DNA of 64,000 bases from Gonatopus flavifemur (lineage: Eukaryota; Arthropoda; Insecta; Hymenoptera; Dryinidae): positions 16,386,001 to 16,450,000 of the forward strand of contig JAFFJZ010000001.1 of the NCBI GenBank assembly GCA_018340375.1, given 5' to 3'. Below, in pieces: positions 1 through 12,538 of the stretch. Position numbers and translations under genes: made by a program. Within the stretch, counting starts at the first letter, position 1. Each line of letters begins with the position of its first letter. A model generated the notes under the pieces. That model did not search any database, had not been told where the DNA came from, and saw only the letters and a program-made list of their open reading frames with translations.

Positions 1-721
1 TTTGAAGATTCATCCCTCTGCATATTGAACTCGAATTGTAGAATCCAAATTAGTATCATCTAATGTATGATATCAATGCCTTTACATCGTAAACACCACA
101 TTCTTGAGTGAGCCAACCCTTTACTGCTGCAACAGGCCGAAATTAGACCGAGAGAGATTCGTTTCCTTTGTTCTGGGTGGATTGCAGCACTGAAGGGTGA
201 AACTAAATACACATCCAAGTCACGAATCAATGCGATTTCGCTCATATGCTATAGAGTTGTACTTAGATCCCTTTTGTACATAAGAAATTAAAACGATAAA
301 GCCTGATTGTGTATTTTTTCATCAGAGTAGATTATGCTGGAGTAAGCATACTTATATTTAATCAAGCTTGGAGATGCGGATGAATCAACAAAGACGCATA
401 CAGGAACAGAAGAGTTCCACCGTATTTTCCAAAGGTAAAATCTGCACCCTTTCCTTCTCACACGATCAAAAGAAAAGAAGCAGTGATAACAATCTCTCTT
501 TTTATTCCCTGCTTATGTTCTTCCCACGCGCTCTTTGTTCACTCCATCGTTTGTGCCTTTGAACGACTTATTCTCGCTCCAGTAGTAAGAGTCGGTACAC
601 TCACAATCATTTAGAATTATATCATTGATAAGAGTTACAGCAATACCATGTGAGTTTTCGATTTTTATGTACAGTTATATGAAAAATCATGAGTACTCCA
701 TTTCTTTGCATAAATTGCTCA
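1..721. other. Intron or upstream sequence without a recognised feature
   Basis: AT-rich sequence with many stops in all frames. No exon of the spondin gene, no transposon terminus and no RNA gene could be recognised. It is probably part of the intron that ends at 4980, but it could lie outside the gene. Confidence 0.5.
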
Positions 722-1407
722 TTAAGAGGAAGTTCTCATCAAGCGAATTCCGAAATAAGGTGATTTGCTCGAATTTTTTTTCTTGAGAAGGAAGTAAATT
801 GAGGACTTGAGTTATTTGAAACTCATTAAATGGGTCTCAAAGTACATGAAAAAAAATTTGCTCGAGTTAAAGAATTCGTATCCTGAAACTTTAAAGGCGT
901 TTTTCTCGAAACATGTTTTTCAAGTTTGGCTTCACGATATCTCAAAAACTACTAAACGGATCGCTCTTTTTTTTCCATTTTGAAACTGATTGAATTTATT
1001 GGAGGATGAACCTAAATGGAAATGACATTTGTCGTTTGTTTTTTTTTTCATAGCACTTTAAAGAGCGAAAAAAGGTGAAAAAATGCTATTAAAAGTTTGC
1101 ATGTCTGTCATTTTTTTGATTTTGGATTTTTCATTGGTTTTATAGGTACAACCTCTAACAAATATAATATGTCTCATTAAAATTTTTGGATTTTTGATTT
1201 CTGTAAGTGCTATAGTGGGTGATGTGTCAACCCGTATCAACAATTCCCATGGCATTATTTTTTACTGTAAAAAATTTTTTTATGTACTTCGAAGCTCAAT
1301 CAACAAGTGTGAAAACCCCCGAGTTCTTTATCCGATTCCTTCCACGAAAAAAAAAATTCGAAAAAATCACCTTATTCTGGGGTCGCTAGATGAGAAATTC
1401 CCCTTGA
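722..1407. mobile_element. TTAA-bordered non-autonomous element, copy 1
   Basis: The left end is TTAAGAGGAAGTTCTCATC and the right end, near 1380-1407, reads GGTCGCTAGATGAGAA then CCCCTTGA, an inverted and slightly decayed version of the left end. Inner arms also pair (AAGGTGATTTGCTCGAATTT against AAATTCGAAAAAATCACCTT). A second copy lies at 35163-36241 with cleaner TTAA borders. There is no coding capacity. TTAA target sites are the hallmark of the piggyBac superfamily, so mobilisation by a piggyBac-type transposase encoded elsewhere is inferred. The site at about 1297-1309 (CAATCAACAAGTG) is the empty counterpart of an insertion in copy 2. Confidence 0.75.
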
Positions 1408-4400
1408 AGAACGCTGAAATGAAGTTTCTCGCGATAAATTATCATCTCACTCAATCTCCAAAATATGTAGAAAATATTGAATCACGTGATTTGGTGTCCT
1501 ACAATCGAGCATTGGAAAAATAACGATACAACCCTACAGTTTGTGGAACAAATCAAACGGACAATATTGTTCCCTTTGTACTATTCAGAACTATCAATAT
1601 TCACATCCACGTATGAAAGATGTACGGATAATTGTATTTTTCCATACGATTCACAATTTCTTCTTTCGGAGTTTGAGTGTATGTATTTACATATCTATGT
1701 TTAAACATTTACTATAACATTGCCTTCCATGTAGGCCATTGTACATTGTGCTATTTATCTCACCGTTTGTCTCTTCTATTGTTCTCGGAGCATGACCATT
1801 TTAAAAGGTGTATTTCCAGAAATAGATTAAAATGAGAAGTTTCAGCAGAAAAGAAAAATGCATTTTTAAACTTCCTGCCGTAACATTTTTCATGCAAATG
1901 CATCATATATTGTTTCGTCAATTAAATGCTCCACGCTTTTCTATTGTCGACCATTCTTTCTTTTTTTTGCGCGCGCGCGATTGTGTATTCTGTGCGTTTA
2001 TTCTGATACTCGTGGATGTGTACGCGTTTAACTGAGATATGTCATAAATGTAAACTGGGTCAACACTTTTTCTCACCTTTGTCCCGTTCTTGTTGGTCTG
2101 GAGGGCTTTTTCTACTCCTCTCTACGTACAATGCAAGGAAAATGTCTCTGTTATAAAAATGATAATAGTTCATTGACCAAAACAGCCGCACCAAAGTGAA
2201 ATTATTCAATGGATTTATTTCTCATCACTTTGATTATAGATTCGACTCTTCGGAGTATGAATATTGAAAATTAGAAGAATTGTTCCGCGAAATTATTCCC
2301 TCGTTAGTCATTTCCGTATTGTTGAGAGAATCAAATACATTATTTTCCAATCCTTGTACAAATTCGCTTTAGAGGATATTATATTCAGAAATATAAAGCA
2401 CGTGGAGTGAAATTGTAAACTGTTTGTTCATGAATCTATATATCGATTTGATCTGCATCATCTCAAAAACTTTTGTGAAAACTCGAAGGAACTCAGGAAT
2501 CGATGAATGATGATGTTGAACTAAGATAAAGCTCCATGTGAAATAAGGAACATAAGGTGATATGAGATTTCGCACGGAAGGACGAGAGGAGTTAGACCTC
2601 GCCGAACGATCAAACTTGATACAAGTTCCTTAACAAGTCAGTCTTAAACTTGCCGCAACCACCAGCCATTCTCATCTCTCCCTCTCAATTCTCGCCTGAC
2701 ACGGCATCACGGTTGCATCACGTGCAACTGTGGTCTGTGTGCATAGTTCGCTCTTCTTCTCGTTCTCGGATCTACCAGGGATGTTGGGCGAAGCGAAACG
2801 TGTTTCTGGCAAGTGAATAACCTAATTCTGCATCGTCGCCGTTCAGGATGCTTCGTTCTTGGTTTTCGCGAACATAGTTCTTTGTATGCAAATTCATGAA
2901 AATTGTTGTGTATCTCCACCCGCAATGTGGTTTTTCTTCCTTTATCATACAAATTTTCAACCGTACCCGTTTCTTTGTGCCAAATGCCGATGCGATTCAT
3001 TTTATTCTCATTAAAATCAACAAAAAATAACAAACCAATTCCACATTTCCAAGATTGGAATGATTTTAAATTTGTTCCGGAATTTATTATATTCGAGAGA
3101 CGGAACATGTTTCTCATCCAAGATGAACTCGAGGTCTGCTTGGAACATTCACAAATTGAATTCTGAACATCATTATACAGAGGATATGATTGTGATATAA
3201 AGACATTAATTTTACATAAAAATAGAAACATATTTTTGGAGACAATTTATAATGAAGAAAGATATCTGATATTGTTTATTTTTTCATTTGTTGGTAAAAT
3301 TCAACATGGGGATTCTGGACGCAAGATGATTTCACATCAGAAGCATGTCATGAGTGTAATTGAGATTGTGGCTTTGGGCGACAGAGATAGGCCTTGCTTG
3401 ATGAGATTAATTAATATCAACCCCTGAAAACGCTATGGGCAGTTCAATTAAAAGACACTCAGTCCAATCTTGATGCTTCTTCGAGTTACGTCTTCGTCTC
3501 TTTCCTCTTCAACACTTTTCATTATGTGTCGAGATCGAATTTATGAATAAGAATTGATTTTCTCGAATCACTTCTTTCTTTCGTTTCGATTTGTTTACGA
3601 TCATTTTATTGAGATTAAACTCAATTTATTCAGTGAATACGAGCGAAGTCAATTTCGTTATACTCTTTTCAATTGAATTCAATAATATCGGCTATTATAT
3701 TTATTTTGCGTGACCTATTATACCATATTGTGTTGCGTGGATATACGATTAACGTGCTAATGTGAGCTCAGACCGAGAATTAGTCGTTTGAGGGAGCTTG
3801 ATTCATGCGTTCAATTGAGACTGAAGAAATGGTTCCCCAGGGAATAAAGAACGATAGAACAGCGGTGCGATAAAGATACATATACCCTCACTTCTTACAT
3901 TCTAATTGGAACGGAGGGATTGTAAGTAACAATCACGGATCATCGATCTTCTCTTCGGTACGAATAAAGTCAAGTTCTTCTGACAAATCTTCGAAGGTAG
4001 TTACCGTAAGGTCACAGGTTCAAAAGTTCAATTGTGAGAGGAAATTAATAAGCTTTCCTCTCGCTTTTCAAATTCAAAATTCACTGATTTTATTGTTATT
4101 GCTAATGAAAGGTTCTGAATGATTGTTTCTACTCACGGAACGACTCTTGAAGAAAATAATTGTGTCAAAGTTTCATTTCGGAGTATCACGTGGATTAACA
4201 AAATCGATAATCTGTACGTCAAGTGTGAATACTTCGGAACAAAACGAAGTTCGTTGTATACTTTGAATGATATTTTGTTTATATATAAAAAGTCCAAAGC
4301 ATTAGCAACAATAGTTGACCACATCGGTGAGAGAGTTTTCAATTGATAATGTCAATGTATATAGGCAACTCATGAGAGAACGTGGTGTTGCGGTATTTTG

Positions 4401-4980
4401 CCACCCCCTACCAAAAGTTCACGAGAATTTGGTTTTCAGAATAGTTCTCGAAATGAGAGATCTCCCATCCCTTTTACTCTAATCCTTCTCTTGTTTCCGT
4501 ATTGTCGAAGTCCAGCCACAATTCTATTGAGTTCCAAAGACACTTAATTAGTTGCAAAATTGGTGAAAACCACGTCAGGGTTCGTAGCTATCGAACTTTC
4601 AACCAAGTGTCGAATTAATGTTTCTCCAATCATATGAAAAACACGATTCAACGAAAATCTCGTGAATAAATCCACCGAAGGATTCAAAACCTGTATTGGA
4701 CACGTGGGAATATACATTCTTTCAGAAATAATTCTAAACAGTATTTGACGTAAGAGCAATTGAAGAGTTTCAATAATGGAAATTATATAAATTTCATCGA
4801 TAAAAGTAGATAATTTCAGTTTTGATGCATCAACATGTTGTTTCACGAGGTTCTTGTTTGTTTGCTTTTGGAATTGAGAGACATACTATGAATTTTGTTC
4901 AGTGGTTAACATATCATTAGGCCAGAATTAATCATGTTTACTACGAATGATTAATCATTTTCTCATTTTACGTGTTTCAG
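1408..4980. other. Intron sequence, no recognised gene
   Basis: About 3.6 kb with no convincing exon, transposon terminus or RNA gene. There is a short GCGCGCGCGCG run at 1969-1979 and a locally less AT-rich stretch at about 2640-2800 whose open frames look like chance. The last bases, CGTGTTTCAG at 4971-4980, are the splice acceptor of the next exon. Confidence 0.55.
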
Positions 4981-5294
4981 GCCGAACACACGATGTAGCT
5001 TACACCCTGTACAGGTTGGGCGAGAGGCTATCTCCGGGAGCAAGATTGTACGTGGAAACAGGAAGAGCGGATGGATTAGATGCTAGTGGTGATTCGCCAA
5101 ATACCTTACATTCATTCACCGGATCTCCTGTCCCGCAAGGAGAAGGGACTAGCATCGCGAGAGCATTCTTGGACGGAAATCACACCTTCATAAGTATCAT
5201 GGCGAGAATTAATCCCAGTCCTGATTGGTTTATTGGCGTCGACTCTTTCCAACTATGCGTCGAGGGGAACTGGGTGGATACAGTGACCGTTGAG
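4981..5294 (+). CDS. Spondin-domain protein, internal exon 1 of 3 in the window
   Basis: This exon encodes the middle of a Spondin_N domain of a secreted extracellular-matrix protein. It follows the acceptor TTTCAG and ends at the donor GAG|GTACAA. The first two bases complete a codon begun in an upstream exon, then 104 codons follow to a phase-0 end. It starts GRTHDVAYTLYRLGERLSPG and contains the family signature PSPDWFIGVDSFQLC followed by NWV, matching the PSPDW...LC...WV pattern of F-spondin. The Asp of PDW aligns with a calcium ligand of the C2-like F-spondin domain. An N-glycosylation sequon (NHT) lies near residue 74. The exon carrying the domain start was not found upstream, so that intron is probably longer than 4.9 kb. 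The family assignment is firm. Which paralogue (F-spondin, mindin-like or another insect spondin-domain gene) cannot be decided, so no symbol is given. Confidence 0.92.
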
Positions 5295-5583
5295 GTACAA
5301 TTCATTCATCCGTTATTGATTATACAAAACTCTGAATGGAAGAGGAATACTTATAGTTCAGGTTCACGAATGATAGTCTATGAGGGAACATTAATATCAT
5401 TGCAAAATCGATTTGGTGAATGTGAAAATTCATGTTTAAAATGAATATAATGTTTCGTACATGAAATCCATTCAAGTTCGATGAATGTGGAACATAAACG
5501 AGATTGAGTTTCGAAGTGTTCACAGTAGGTGAAAATTTCAAAGTTCCTCTCAGAAAAATATATTTCGTTGAACTAACAATAAG

Positions 5584-5795
5584 AGAATTGTTGACATTTC
5601 ATTGTTGGATATACAAGAATTCCTGTTTTTATACCAACGCAAAGTTGTCTTGTTAACAATAATCATCGTAAAAATATGACCGTCAACATGGCTCAATTGA
5701 CAATCTGATTGTTAACAAGACAACTATATGTGTTGCTATACGAACAAAAATTATTGTATATTCAACGATAAGATGTCAACAAATCTCTCACACTG
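5584..5795. repeat. Hairpin MITE with nested inverted arms
   Basis: Outer arms TTGTTGACATTTCATTGTTG and CAACGATAAGATGTCAACAA pair across about 200 bp. Inner arms AGTTGTCTTGTTAACAAT and ATTGTTAACAAGACAACT pair as well. There is no open frame. The whole unit is a small palindrome of the MITE type. Confidence 0.7.
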
Positions 5796-5878
5796 ACAGA
5801 AAAACGATGTGGTTGATTCATTCGTGGTCGCAATAACTCGAAATCTGGTACGATTCGCCAGGAAATGTGATTGTGACA

Positions 5879-5997
5879 TCCAGAAAAAGTGGTTGAAGCC
5901 GAAATCAACTACACATTCTGGTTATCGCACGAAGAAAAACATCTGGTTTTTCTGACCTGGGAAATATAGTTAATTTTGACTTCAACCACTTTTTCTG
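5879..5997. repeat. Short hairpin MITE
   Basis: Arms CCAGAAAAAGTGGTTGAAG and CTTCAACCACTTTTTCTGA are inverted copies about 115 bp apart, and the next inner bases (AAATCAACTA / TAGTTAATTT) also pair. Non-coding. Confidence 0.65.
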
Positions 5998-6959
5998 AAC
6001 ATTTTCTATTCATTTCTATGTATTCATAGTCCTATATATTCTACACATTCTATTCATTTTTCTATCAGTGCACCGCTAGTTCTACCAAACACATTTTTCT
6101 CAGTTTTTGGGGAAATTTATCGGATTTTTCAGGAAATATATCGATTTTCCGGTAGAATTGACAACAAATTGGCATATTTTTCGGTATAATTATTCAAGTT
6201 CCGGTAATTCCCCCGAATTTCTTTTTAATCGCTGTCTGAATTACCGAACGTGGAATCGACAAGATAAAAGTTGGTTATATAGGAACACAGTAAGAAATTT
6301 CCATCGGAAATTTCCTATACATATATGTGAAGTAATTAACATATACATTCCCTAGTAGAAATTATGATTGGGAATTAGATGGGCCCCAGCTAATTTTCCC
6401 AGATTTTAGGTCGGTTTCTAACTAGTTTTGTAACGCACTTTTTAGCCAGTGCCCATCCAGATGTCCCAGGGAATTGCTAGAATGTTGTTCAAATTGGTAA
6501 TCAGAAATGTGAAATCATGTGTTTTCTGTAAAATCACAACAATGAATAAGGTAACAATGTATTTTGACATGTAATCTCCAGTCAAGAACGTTGATTTTGA
6601 ATTTATTTCCATGAAATAATCCCGAATGACAAATTGGAACGTTGGGGGCTTCCTTTCATTCCTCTGACCGTGTTGATGGACTGTCAATGTTACTGTACGA
6701 TCAGTTGACGCATGAAAAATCTACATAAACCAACTGAATGTTTGGGCACTGAAGTCAAATTGGCTGAAATGTGTTATCCAGTTGCCCCCATGTGGGTCCC
6801 ATCTAGTACGTGGATGGTAAATGGGACGCCCAGACAAATTTCTATCACGGTTGTATCGGAAAATTTCCATGCGTCGCGGAAGTAAAAATACTACATATGA
6901 TTGGTTCATACTTTTCCCTACACATTCATGGCAAACAATATGTTATTGCACAACACCCG

Positions 6960-7036
6960 CACTCAGGATCGAACCCGGGTCGCTCGGTCGAAAACAAGCA
7001 CGCTACGACTTCAGCTGCAGCGCCACGCTGGCTTTC
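6960..7036 (-). repeat. tRNA-derived SINE head (pol III A/B box)
   Basis: On the minus strand, a box-A-like TGGCGCTGCAG (about 7015-7025) is followed after the usual tRNA-like spacing by box-B-like GGGTTCGATCC (about 6966-6977). The block is far more GC-rich than its surroundings. I could not fold it into a clean cloverleaf, because the acceptor and D arms do not pair well. A tRNA-derived SINE or decayed tRNA copy is therefore more likely than a functional tRNA. The tail of the SINE would run into 6900-6960. Confidence 0.5.
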
Positions 7037-8119
7037 AGTGAGAACTTTCAAGTACATGTGATACGCGATTAATTTCTTTTTTCCATCTCTTTGTCGGAAA
7101 ATTCCGATGCACGTCAGATTTCTAATAATAGTATAAGGAAAATTCATGTACAGGTAATGGAATATCTATTCCCTATACGTGGTTGGAATATTCACATCCT
7201 CACGTGCAGGAAAATTCAGATTATTCTTTACAGCGAACTTATTTTGTTACATTCTCACATGATGAAAGCAAATACATTTTCGGAAGGAAAATATCAGTAA
7301 ACAAAATTATTATCAACATGTACTCGTTTTATGGAAAAATAATTAAATTTGGTTATTGTTTTCACCAGCATGAAAGTTTTGCATGAATTTTAAACAGAAT
7401 TTCTATCACCAACATCCATGTCGTCTGCCGTGTGAATATATCGGTGAAATGCAGAAAAGAATGTTTGATAGAATCTCTCGTTCCTTTCCTCGAAGTAGAT
7501 AAAGTTGTTCTATTTCACAGCTCGTTGCGGACAGTTTGTATACATTATTGATATCTTATAAAACATTCAAAATCCACAAACCAACAATTTTTCTCTTGAA
7601 ATCCCCAGTATCGGAAGTCCAGTAACGTTTCTTCTAAACTTATGATACATGTATCACCAACGATAGAAGACGACGGAATAGTGCGTGAGAAATTTTATAT
7701 GAACATTTTTGCTGCATCCTTGGCGAGCGCACTGGGAAGTCAACTTTGTGCCAACAAAAGTCCTGGATGACTCGCAAAGCAGTACAATTACGATTTCATA
7801 AAATTGGAAACTCCCGTCTTTTTCGAATTTTTATGGTCCCACGAAAATGCTTTTGTAATGTTAGGCTTCGCGGAGATCAGATTTTACGTTATTTATAATG
7901 TTATAATTCGAATGATGACGAGAAATAGATTCTATTACTTATTTTATATTTACATCGTAGAATCGTTCAGCATAACTGTTTCTCCAAACTCACCTGCAAG
8001 TAATTGCAGAAAAAGCAGTAGTTATGTAAAAAAGAATCGATCTGGGAAAAGGCTGAATCCTTTTTTACAGAGAATTTATCGAATTTGTATTGATACTTAT
8101 CTATACTGAAAAAACGTTT

Positions 8120-8548
8120 CCCGGGAAAAAATAATTCATATATGATCGTATATGAGCGTATATAAATCATATATAAATCATATATGAATCATATATGAAC
8201 ATATATGAAATACATATGAACATATATAAACATATATGAGATCATAATGAGTATATATGGATTTTTGCCATATATGATCATGTATGAATGAGACTGTATA
8301 TGGCCATATGTGATCATATTTAATCATACATTATCATATACATCCATATATGGACAAAAAAATGTCACAATTTTACATGGAATGTGATGAAAAACCAAAG
8401 GAGAGAAAAGTGAGATCAATGCTGATAGATTCCCCACTTTCATATATGACCATATATGAACATATATGGCCAAAATCCATATATGCTCATTTATGAATGC
8501 ATATATGAATCCATATATGGGTCCATATATGGAATTTTTTTTCCCGGG
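8120..8548. mobile_element. CATATATG-saturated MITE, long copy
   Basis: Termini CCCGGGAAAAAATAATTCAT and its inverse ATATGGAATTTTTTTTCCCGGG bound 429 bp. Most of the interior is CATATATG, ATATATGATCATATATG and close variants in both orientations, apart from a plain stretch near 8350-8440. A 104-bp copy with the same ends is at 59959-60062. Flanks are TT on both sides. No coding capacity. Confidence 0.85.
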
Positions 8549-8879
8549 TTATTATAGCGGAAAACATTTTCGGTTGAAATAAACGCACAGAAACTGAAAA
8601 AATCAACAGTTTTTTTCCACAAACGAATGAATTTAATTTTTCCTGAACAAATTTTTTTTCCAGCCAACCAAGAAGTTTCTTCGAGTTCATTTCAACCAGA
8701 ATTTTGTTTGGTCAGAACAACTGTAAACTCGATATTTTTACTATAAACAAAGATCGAGCCTTTTCGACATCACTAGTGAACACGCCAGGATATTTTCTTC
8801 CTCTGAGAAAACGTTTCTTCCAGCGGAACTAAATTTTTGTTGAAATAAAAGCAACAAAACTTGTTTATTAGGTGAAATA

Positions 8880-8946
8880 ACATTAAATCAAACGTATTGA
8901 AATAAAACAAAATAAAATGAAAATGAAATTAAATAAAATAAAACGT
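8880..8946. repeat. AAATAAAA low-complexity tract
   Basis: A degenerate run of AAATAAAAC/AAATAAAATG units. Simple sequence only. Confidence 0.6.
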
Positions 8947-10105
8947 ATTTGTCTGCATGAAATTGTTACTTTTGGTGAACTAAATTTCATTCATCTCAAA
9001 CAAGTTTTATTTTAGCTGGATCAAACTATGTCTTCAGGGTCCGCTCGATATCACTTGAAATATAATACAAACTGAATAAAAAGTGATCAAAGAATATATA
9101 GAAATGAATGCTGAGTAAAGGTGAAGTTTGACAAAACATATTCGGGTGAGTTATTCGAGAAAATGAAAATTCTCGTCATTAATTTCATTATAGTTTCCGT
9201 TCAAACGAATTTCAAAATCCAATTGTACATTAAAATTTCGTTGAAGACAAAAAAACACAGTCTAGGTTTGATAATCTTGAACGAAGTTGTCGCGATTTGA
9301 AATCGACAGGACTCTTTTTGTCCTGAGTGACTTAATTACGAAGTTTTTTGAAAGTAAGCGATCGAGAGTTATCGATACGAACCCATAAACTTTTGAACTT
9401 TTCACCGTGTTGCCTCACCCATCACAAGTTTCATAACGATTCATTCGTTTGCACTGTTCTTGTTTTTGTACTAATTTTGTGTTCACTTTACTTCTTTCAA
9501 TCATTTTCTCAAATAATTCTTCCAATTATTTCATTCACAATCGTTCATCTTGTTCCAGTATAAATACCATTAAACCACTCTCTTCTATGTCTACAAAGAT
9601 TTGAAAAAGTTCATCGTCAGACTACTTGAATGTTTCTACTTACGTAGAAATATGTCTGATCATGCATAACCATTATCTACTGATTTCTCATTTAATCCCC
9701 CCATGGCTTCATCCGTATGGATGGAATTCCAAGAACAGTGTTCATTTTTTTTCATACAAAATATATGTAATGTTTACTGAGATTTTATAAAAGTTCATAG
9801 TATTAGGTGTGCAAGTTGAAACTCGGCTTTTTTTTGTCAAATTCAATTTTATTAAAAAAATACTTCTTTCAAGAATTATCGATTAAAATATTCGCCGTTA
9901 TCATCTACAGTCTTTTGCCATTTATCGGGTAGTAGATAAATGCCTTCTCGATAGGAACTTGGTGGTTTTGAAACAAAATGGTTATCCAGCCATTTCCGGA
10001 CATCTCCGATATTCATGAAGTGCTGCTCCTTCAAATATGACGACATTGATCTAAATGAATGATAATCAGAAGGAGCTAAGTCTGATGAATATGCCGCATG
10101 AGGTA

Positions 10106-11021
10106 CTACTGTGGGCAAAAAGTAAGGTGAATTTGTTTGTAAAATGAAAAATCTTCATTTATTCTTCTACATCAATTTCATCCCCTTCAAAGTAATCCCC
10201 TCTCGATAAAATACACCTATGCCAACGTTTTTTCCAATCATCGAAACATGCTAAATAGTCCCTTTCCGGTATAGCCATCAGCGCCTTCTTCGATTCAGCT
10301 TTTATCTCCTCAATCGACTCGAAACGCTTTCCCCGGAGCGATTTCTTGAGTTTTGGGAATAGCCAGAAGTCACACGAAGCCAAATCAGGCGAATACGGTG
10401 GTTTCGGAACGATATGCGTCGAATTTTTGGCGAAATGGTCACGAAGAACGAGTGCAGTATGAGACGGTACATTATCGTGATGCAAAAACCAAGAGTTGTT
10501 GGCCCATAATTCTGGTCTTAATATCCTTCTGATATTCCGATCATATCAGTAAGGTCTCTAACAGTCAACCGACGATTTTTGAGCACCAATTCCTTCACTT
10601 CATCGACGTGTTGGTCATCTGTTGACGTCGATGGTCGTCCGGAGCGCTCCAAGTCATCAACACGTTCTCGACCCTCTTTGAAGTCTTTGTACCACTTATA
10701 AACATTTTTCTGCGACATGGTAGAATCACCAAAGGCATTCCGCAACATCCTCAAAGTTTCCGCAGCCGAAATTTCATTCCGCAAACAAAATTTGATCGCA
10801 CTTCTCTGCTCAATTAAATCAGACATTGTAAAAATCGAAAAATGCACTCTCGGTCGTTTGGTAAACACAAGCGTACATGTATTACCGATAATGACATTGA
10901 CATGAAATTTGGCACAGATGTCATTAACAGTCCTGCCAACTCAAGAAAAAAAGAACTAGCCTGAAATGTCAAGCCCGCGAAGTTTAAATTAAAAATTCAC
11001 CTTACTTTTTGCCTATAGTAG
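10106..11021 (-). mobile_element. Mariner element B, internally deleted, nested in element A
   Basis: Inverted ends CTACTGTGGGCAAAAAGTAA and CTACTATAGGCAAAAAGTAA are flanked by TA at 10104-10105 and 11022-11023. Length is 916 bp against about 1.27 kb for the related element at 12539-13807. The missing part is the middle of the transposase gene. The TA duplication and the intact flanking frame of element A show that B landed after A. Confidence 0.92.
10159..10826 (-). pseudogene. Deleted mariner transposase of element B
   Basis: The N-terminal part (10826-10521, starting [18 protein letters not shown]) has the mariner DNA-binding region with [20 protein letters not shown] and [15 protein letters not shown]. 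The protein then jumps, out of frame, to residues just before HHDNVPSHTA, losing the first catalytic aspartate block. The C-terminal part runs through PPYSPDLASCDFWLFPKLKK to GDYFEGDE and a stop at 10159. D34D spacing is kept in the remaining part. This is a non-autonomous deletion derivative. Confidence 0.88.
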
Positions 11022-11191
11022 TACAACTTCCCAGCCTAAATTGAAGATGAGTTCCTGGGTTGGTTTTGCTGTATGTGGACGTGCATTATCATGCAGCAGC
11101 ATCACTTCCCGCCTTCCTTGCCCCGTAAATGGTATTTTCTCATCCAGAGCATCACTTACTTTGATCAGCTGGGCCCGGTAAGGCTCAGCTG

Positions 11192-11419
11192 CACGGACAG
11201 AAAAGTATTGCTGGCATAACAAGCAGGTTTGTTACTATAGCGCCTACAAAGAAAATTAGCTGTAAGAGCAAGAAAAATGATTGACACAACTGAACTTTTT
11301 TGCTGACATAAACACATTTGTTGATAGAACTAACGTCTTAGCTGCTGTAGTGAATATTTTTGCAAGGACAACAAATTTCTTTGTAGGCGCTATAGTAGCA
11401 AACCATTTTTTCTCCGTGT
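11192..11419. mobile_element. CACGGAGAAAA-ended MITE inserted in mariner A
   Basis: About 228 bp, with ends CACGGACAGAAAAG and TTTTTTCTCCGTG and strong subterminal arms TTACTATAGCGCCTACAAA / TTTGTAGGCGCTATAGTA. A close copy is at 55208-55433, which fixes the borders. It interrupts the transposase of element A between GQAIT and AEPYRAQL. Non-coding; open frames across it are read-through from its host element. Confidence 0.85.
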
Positions 11420-12538
11420 GTAATAGCTTGGCCAGATTCGAGAAGCTCGTAGTTAATGATTCCTTCCCAATCCCACCAGACACACAGTAAAACTTTCTTT
11501 GCATGAGTATTCGGTTTTTCAACTGATGTAGATGGCTGGCCTGGATCAACCCATGCTTTTCTACGTTCAGGATTGTCGTACAAAATCCATTTTTCATCAC
11601 TCGTAATGATTTTATGCAGAAAATTTTTCTTCTTGAACCGAGAAAGCAAATTCATGCAAATAGCAACTTCTTGTCTTTTATTTTCTTCCATCAGTTTATG
11701 AGGAACCCATTTTCCTTTCTTCTGTATTCTTTCCAACGCATGCAATCGAAGTGACATTGCTTGACGAGTAACTCCTAACTGTTCTGCAAGCTCTCCTTGA
11801 GTTTGACATGGATTTTCATTCGGTAAAAACTTCAAGTTCTTCATCCTCAAATTTTTTGATTGCACCTGGACGTGGATCGTCCTCAAGACTGAAATTTCCA
11901 TTACGAAATCTTGTAAACCACTTCTTCACTCTTGAATGGCTCACAGAATGTTGACCCAATGTCGTATTAATCAATTCCATAGCTTGAGTGGCATTTTTAT
12001 TCATTTGAAAACAGAATAGAATACAATGGCGTAAATGTTGCTCATCGAAATCCATCTCATAAAATTGATCCACAGGGAATGACTACTTGAAGATGACTGA
12101 TATGACAACTGCAATGTCTACTTATATCCGAAATGGCGGACGAATTGGATGCGTTCAAATATTTTGTTTCATGCAACCAACTTAAAGCCGAGTTTCAACT
12201 TGCACACCTTATAACTAAATATATTTTCTATAAAAGAGAATAGTCACTGTCCATTTGCACTACGATTCAAAAATATGATTTCATTTCTTTGCATTTCGAA
12301 TGAAATGTCATTGATTCTTCTCTATCTTTTATCAATCACCTCCCTTATATTATTTTATTTCAATCCTCCATTGTTGATTCTATGGAAGTGATATATGAAA
12401 TTAAACGAAACGTCAAGTTCAAAATAATCAAGTGTTGTGAAACTATTTGGTGGTATAGGTAACACTAGTCAACAAGTTACCAAAAAATTTCCTGTATAAT
12501 ATCCATATTATTGGGGGATTTTTCATGTTTTGATCATA

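Larger units (their letters stand above)
9876..12073 (-). pseudogene. Broken mariner transposase of element A
   Basis: Segments in order on the minus strand are: an N-terminal helix-turn-helix region (12073-11820, MDFDEQHLRHCILF); a frameshift at about 11825; the middle part with GELAEQLGVTRQAMS and the catalytic block SDEKWILYDNPERRKAWVDP (to about 11422); a MITE interruption; AEPYRAQL through LLHDNARPHTA (to 11024); a mariner interruption; and the C-terminus YSSDLAPSDYHSFRSM to the stop at 9876. The second and third catalytic aspartates lie 34 residues apart once the interruption is ignored, the D34D arrangement of mariner. It resembles the irritans group. It cannot be functional in this state. 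Confidence 0.88.
9806..12208 (-). mobile_element. Mariner element A, old copy with two later insertions
   Basis: Perfect 26-bp inverted ends (9805-9830 and 12184-12209, beginning AGGTGTGCAAGTTGAAAC) bound the element, with TA dinucleotides at or next to the ends. It carries a minus-strand mariner transposase broken by decay. Two younger elements lie inside: a mariner at 10106-11021 and a MITE at about 11192-11419. Removing both leaves a unit of about 1.26 kb, the normal mariner size. The first insertion falls exactly between the residues GWEVV and PHAAYSSD of the transposase, so its removal restores the frame. Confidence 0.9.

Noticed and set aside
2640..2800. Missing upstream spondin exon in a GC-richer stretch
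   Set aside because: No frame shows the expected N-terminal Spondin_N pattern (Trp-Ser, His-Pro, Phe-Pro), and no donor leaves one base over.
4947..5444. A free-standing 165-codon gene
   Set aside because: The family match begins exactly at the acceptor (4981) and stops at the GT donor (5295). The extensions on both sides are intronic.
6960..7036. A functional tRNA gene on the minus strand
   Set aside because: The A and B boxes are visible, but acceptor and D arms do not pair, so a SINE head is the better reading.
8120..8548. Regularly spaced CATATATG units as a CRISPR-like array
   Set aside because: Units differ in sequence, occur in both orientations without unique spacers, and lie between inverted termini in animal DNA.
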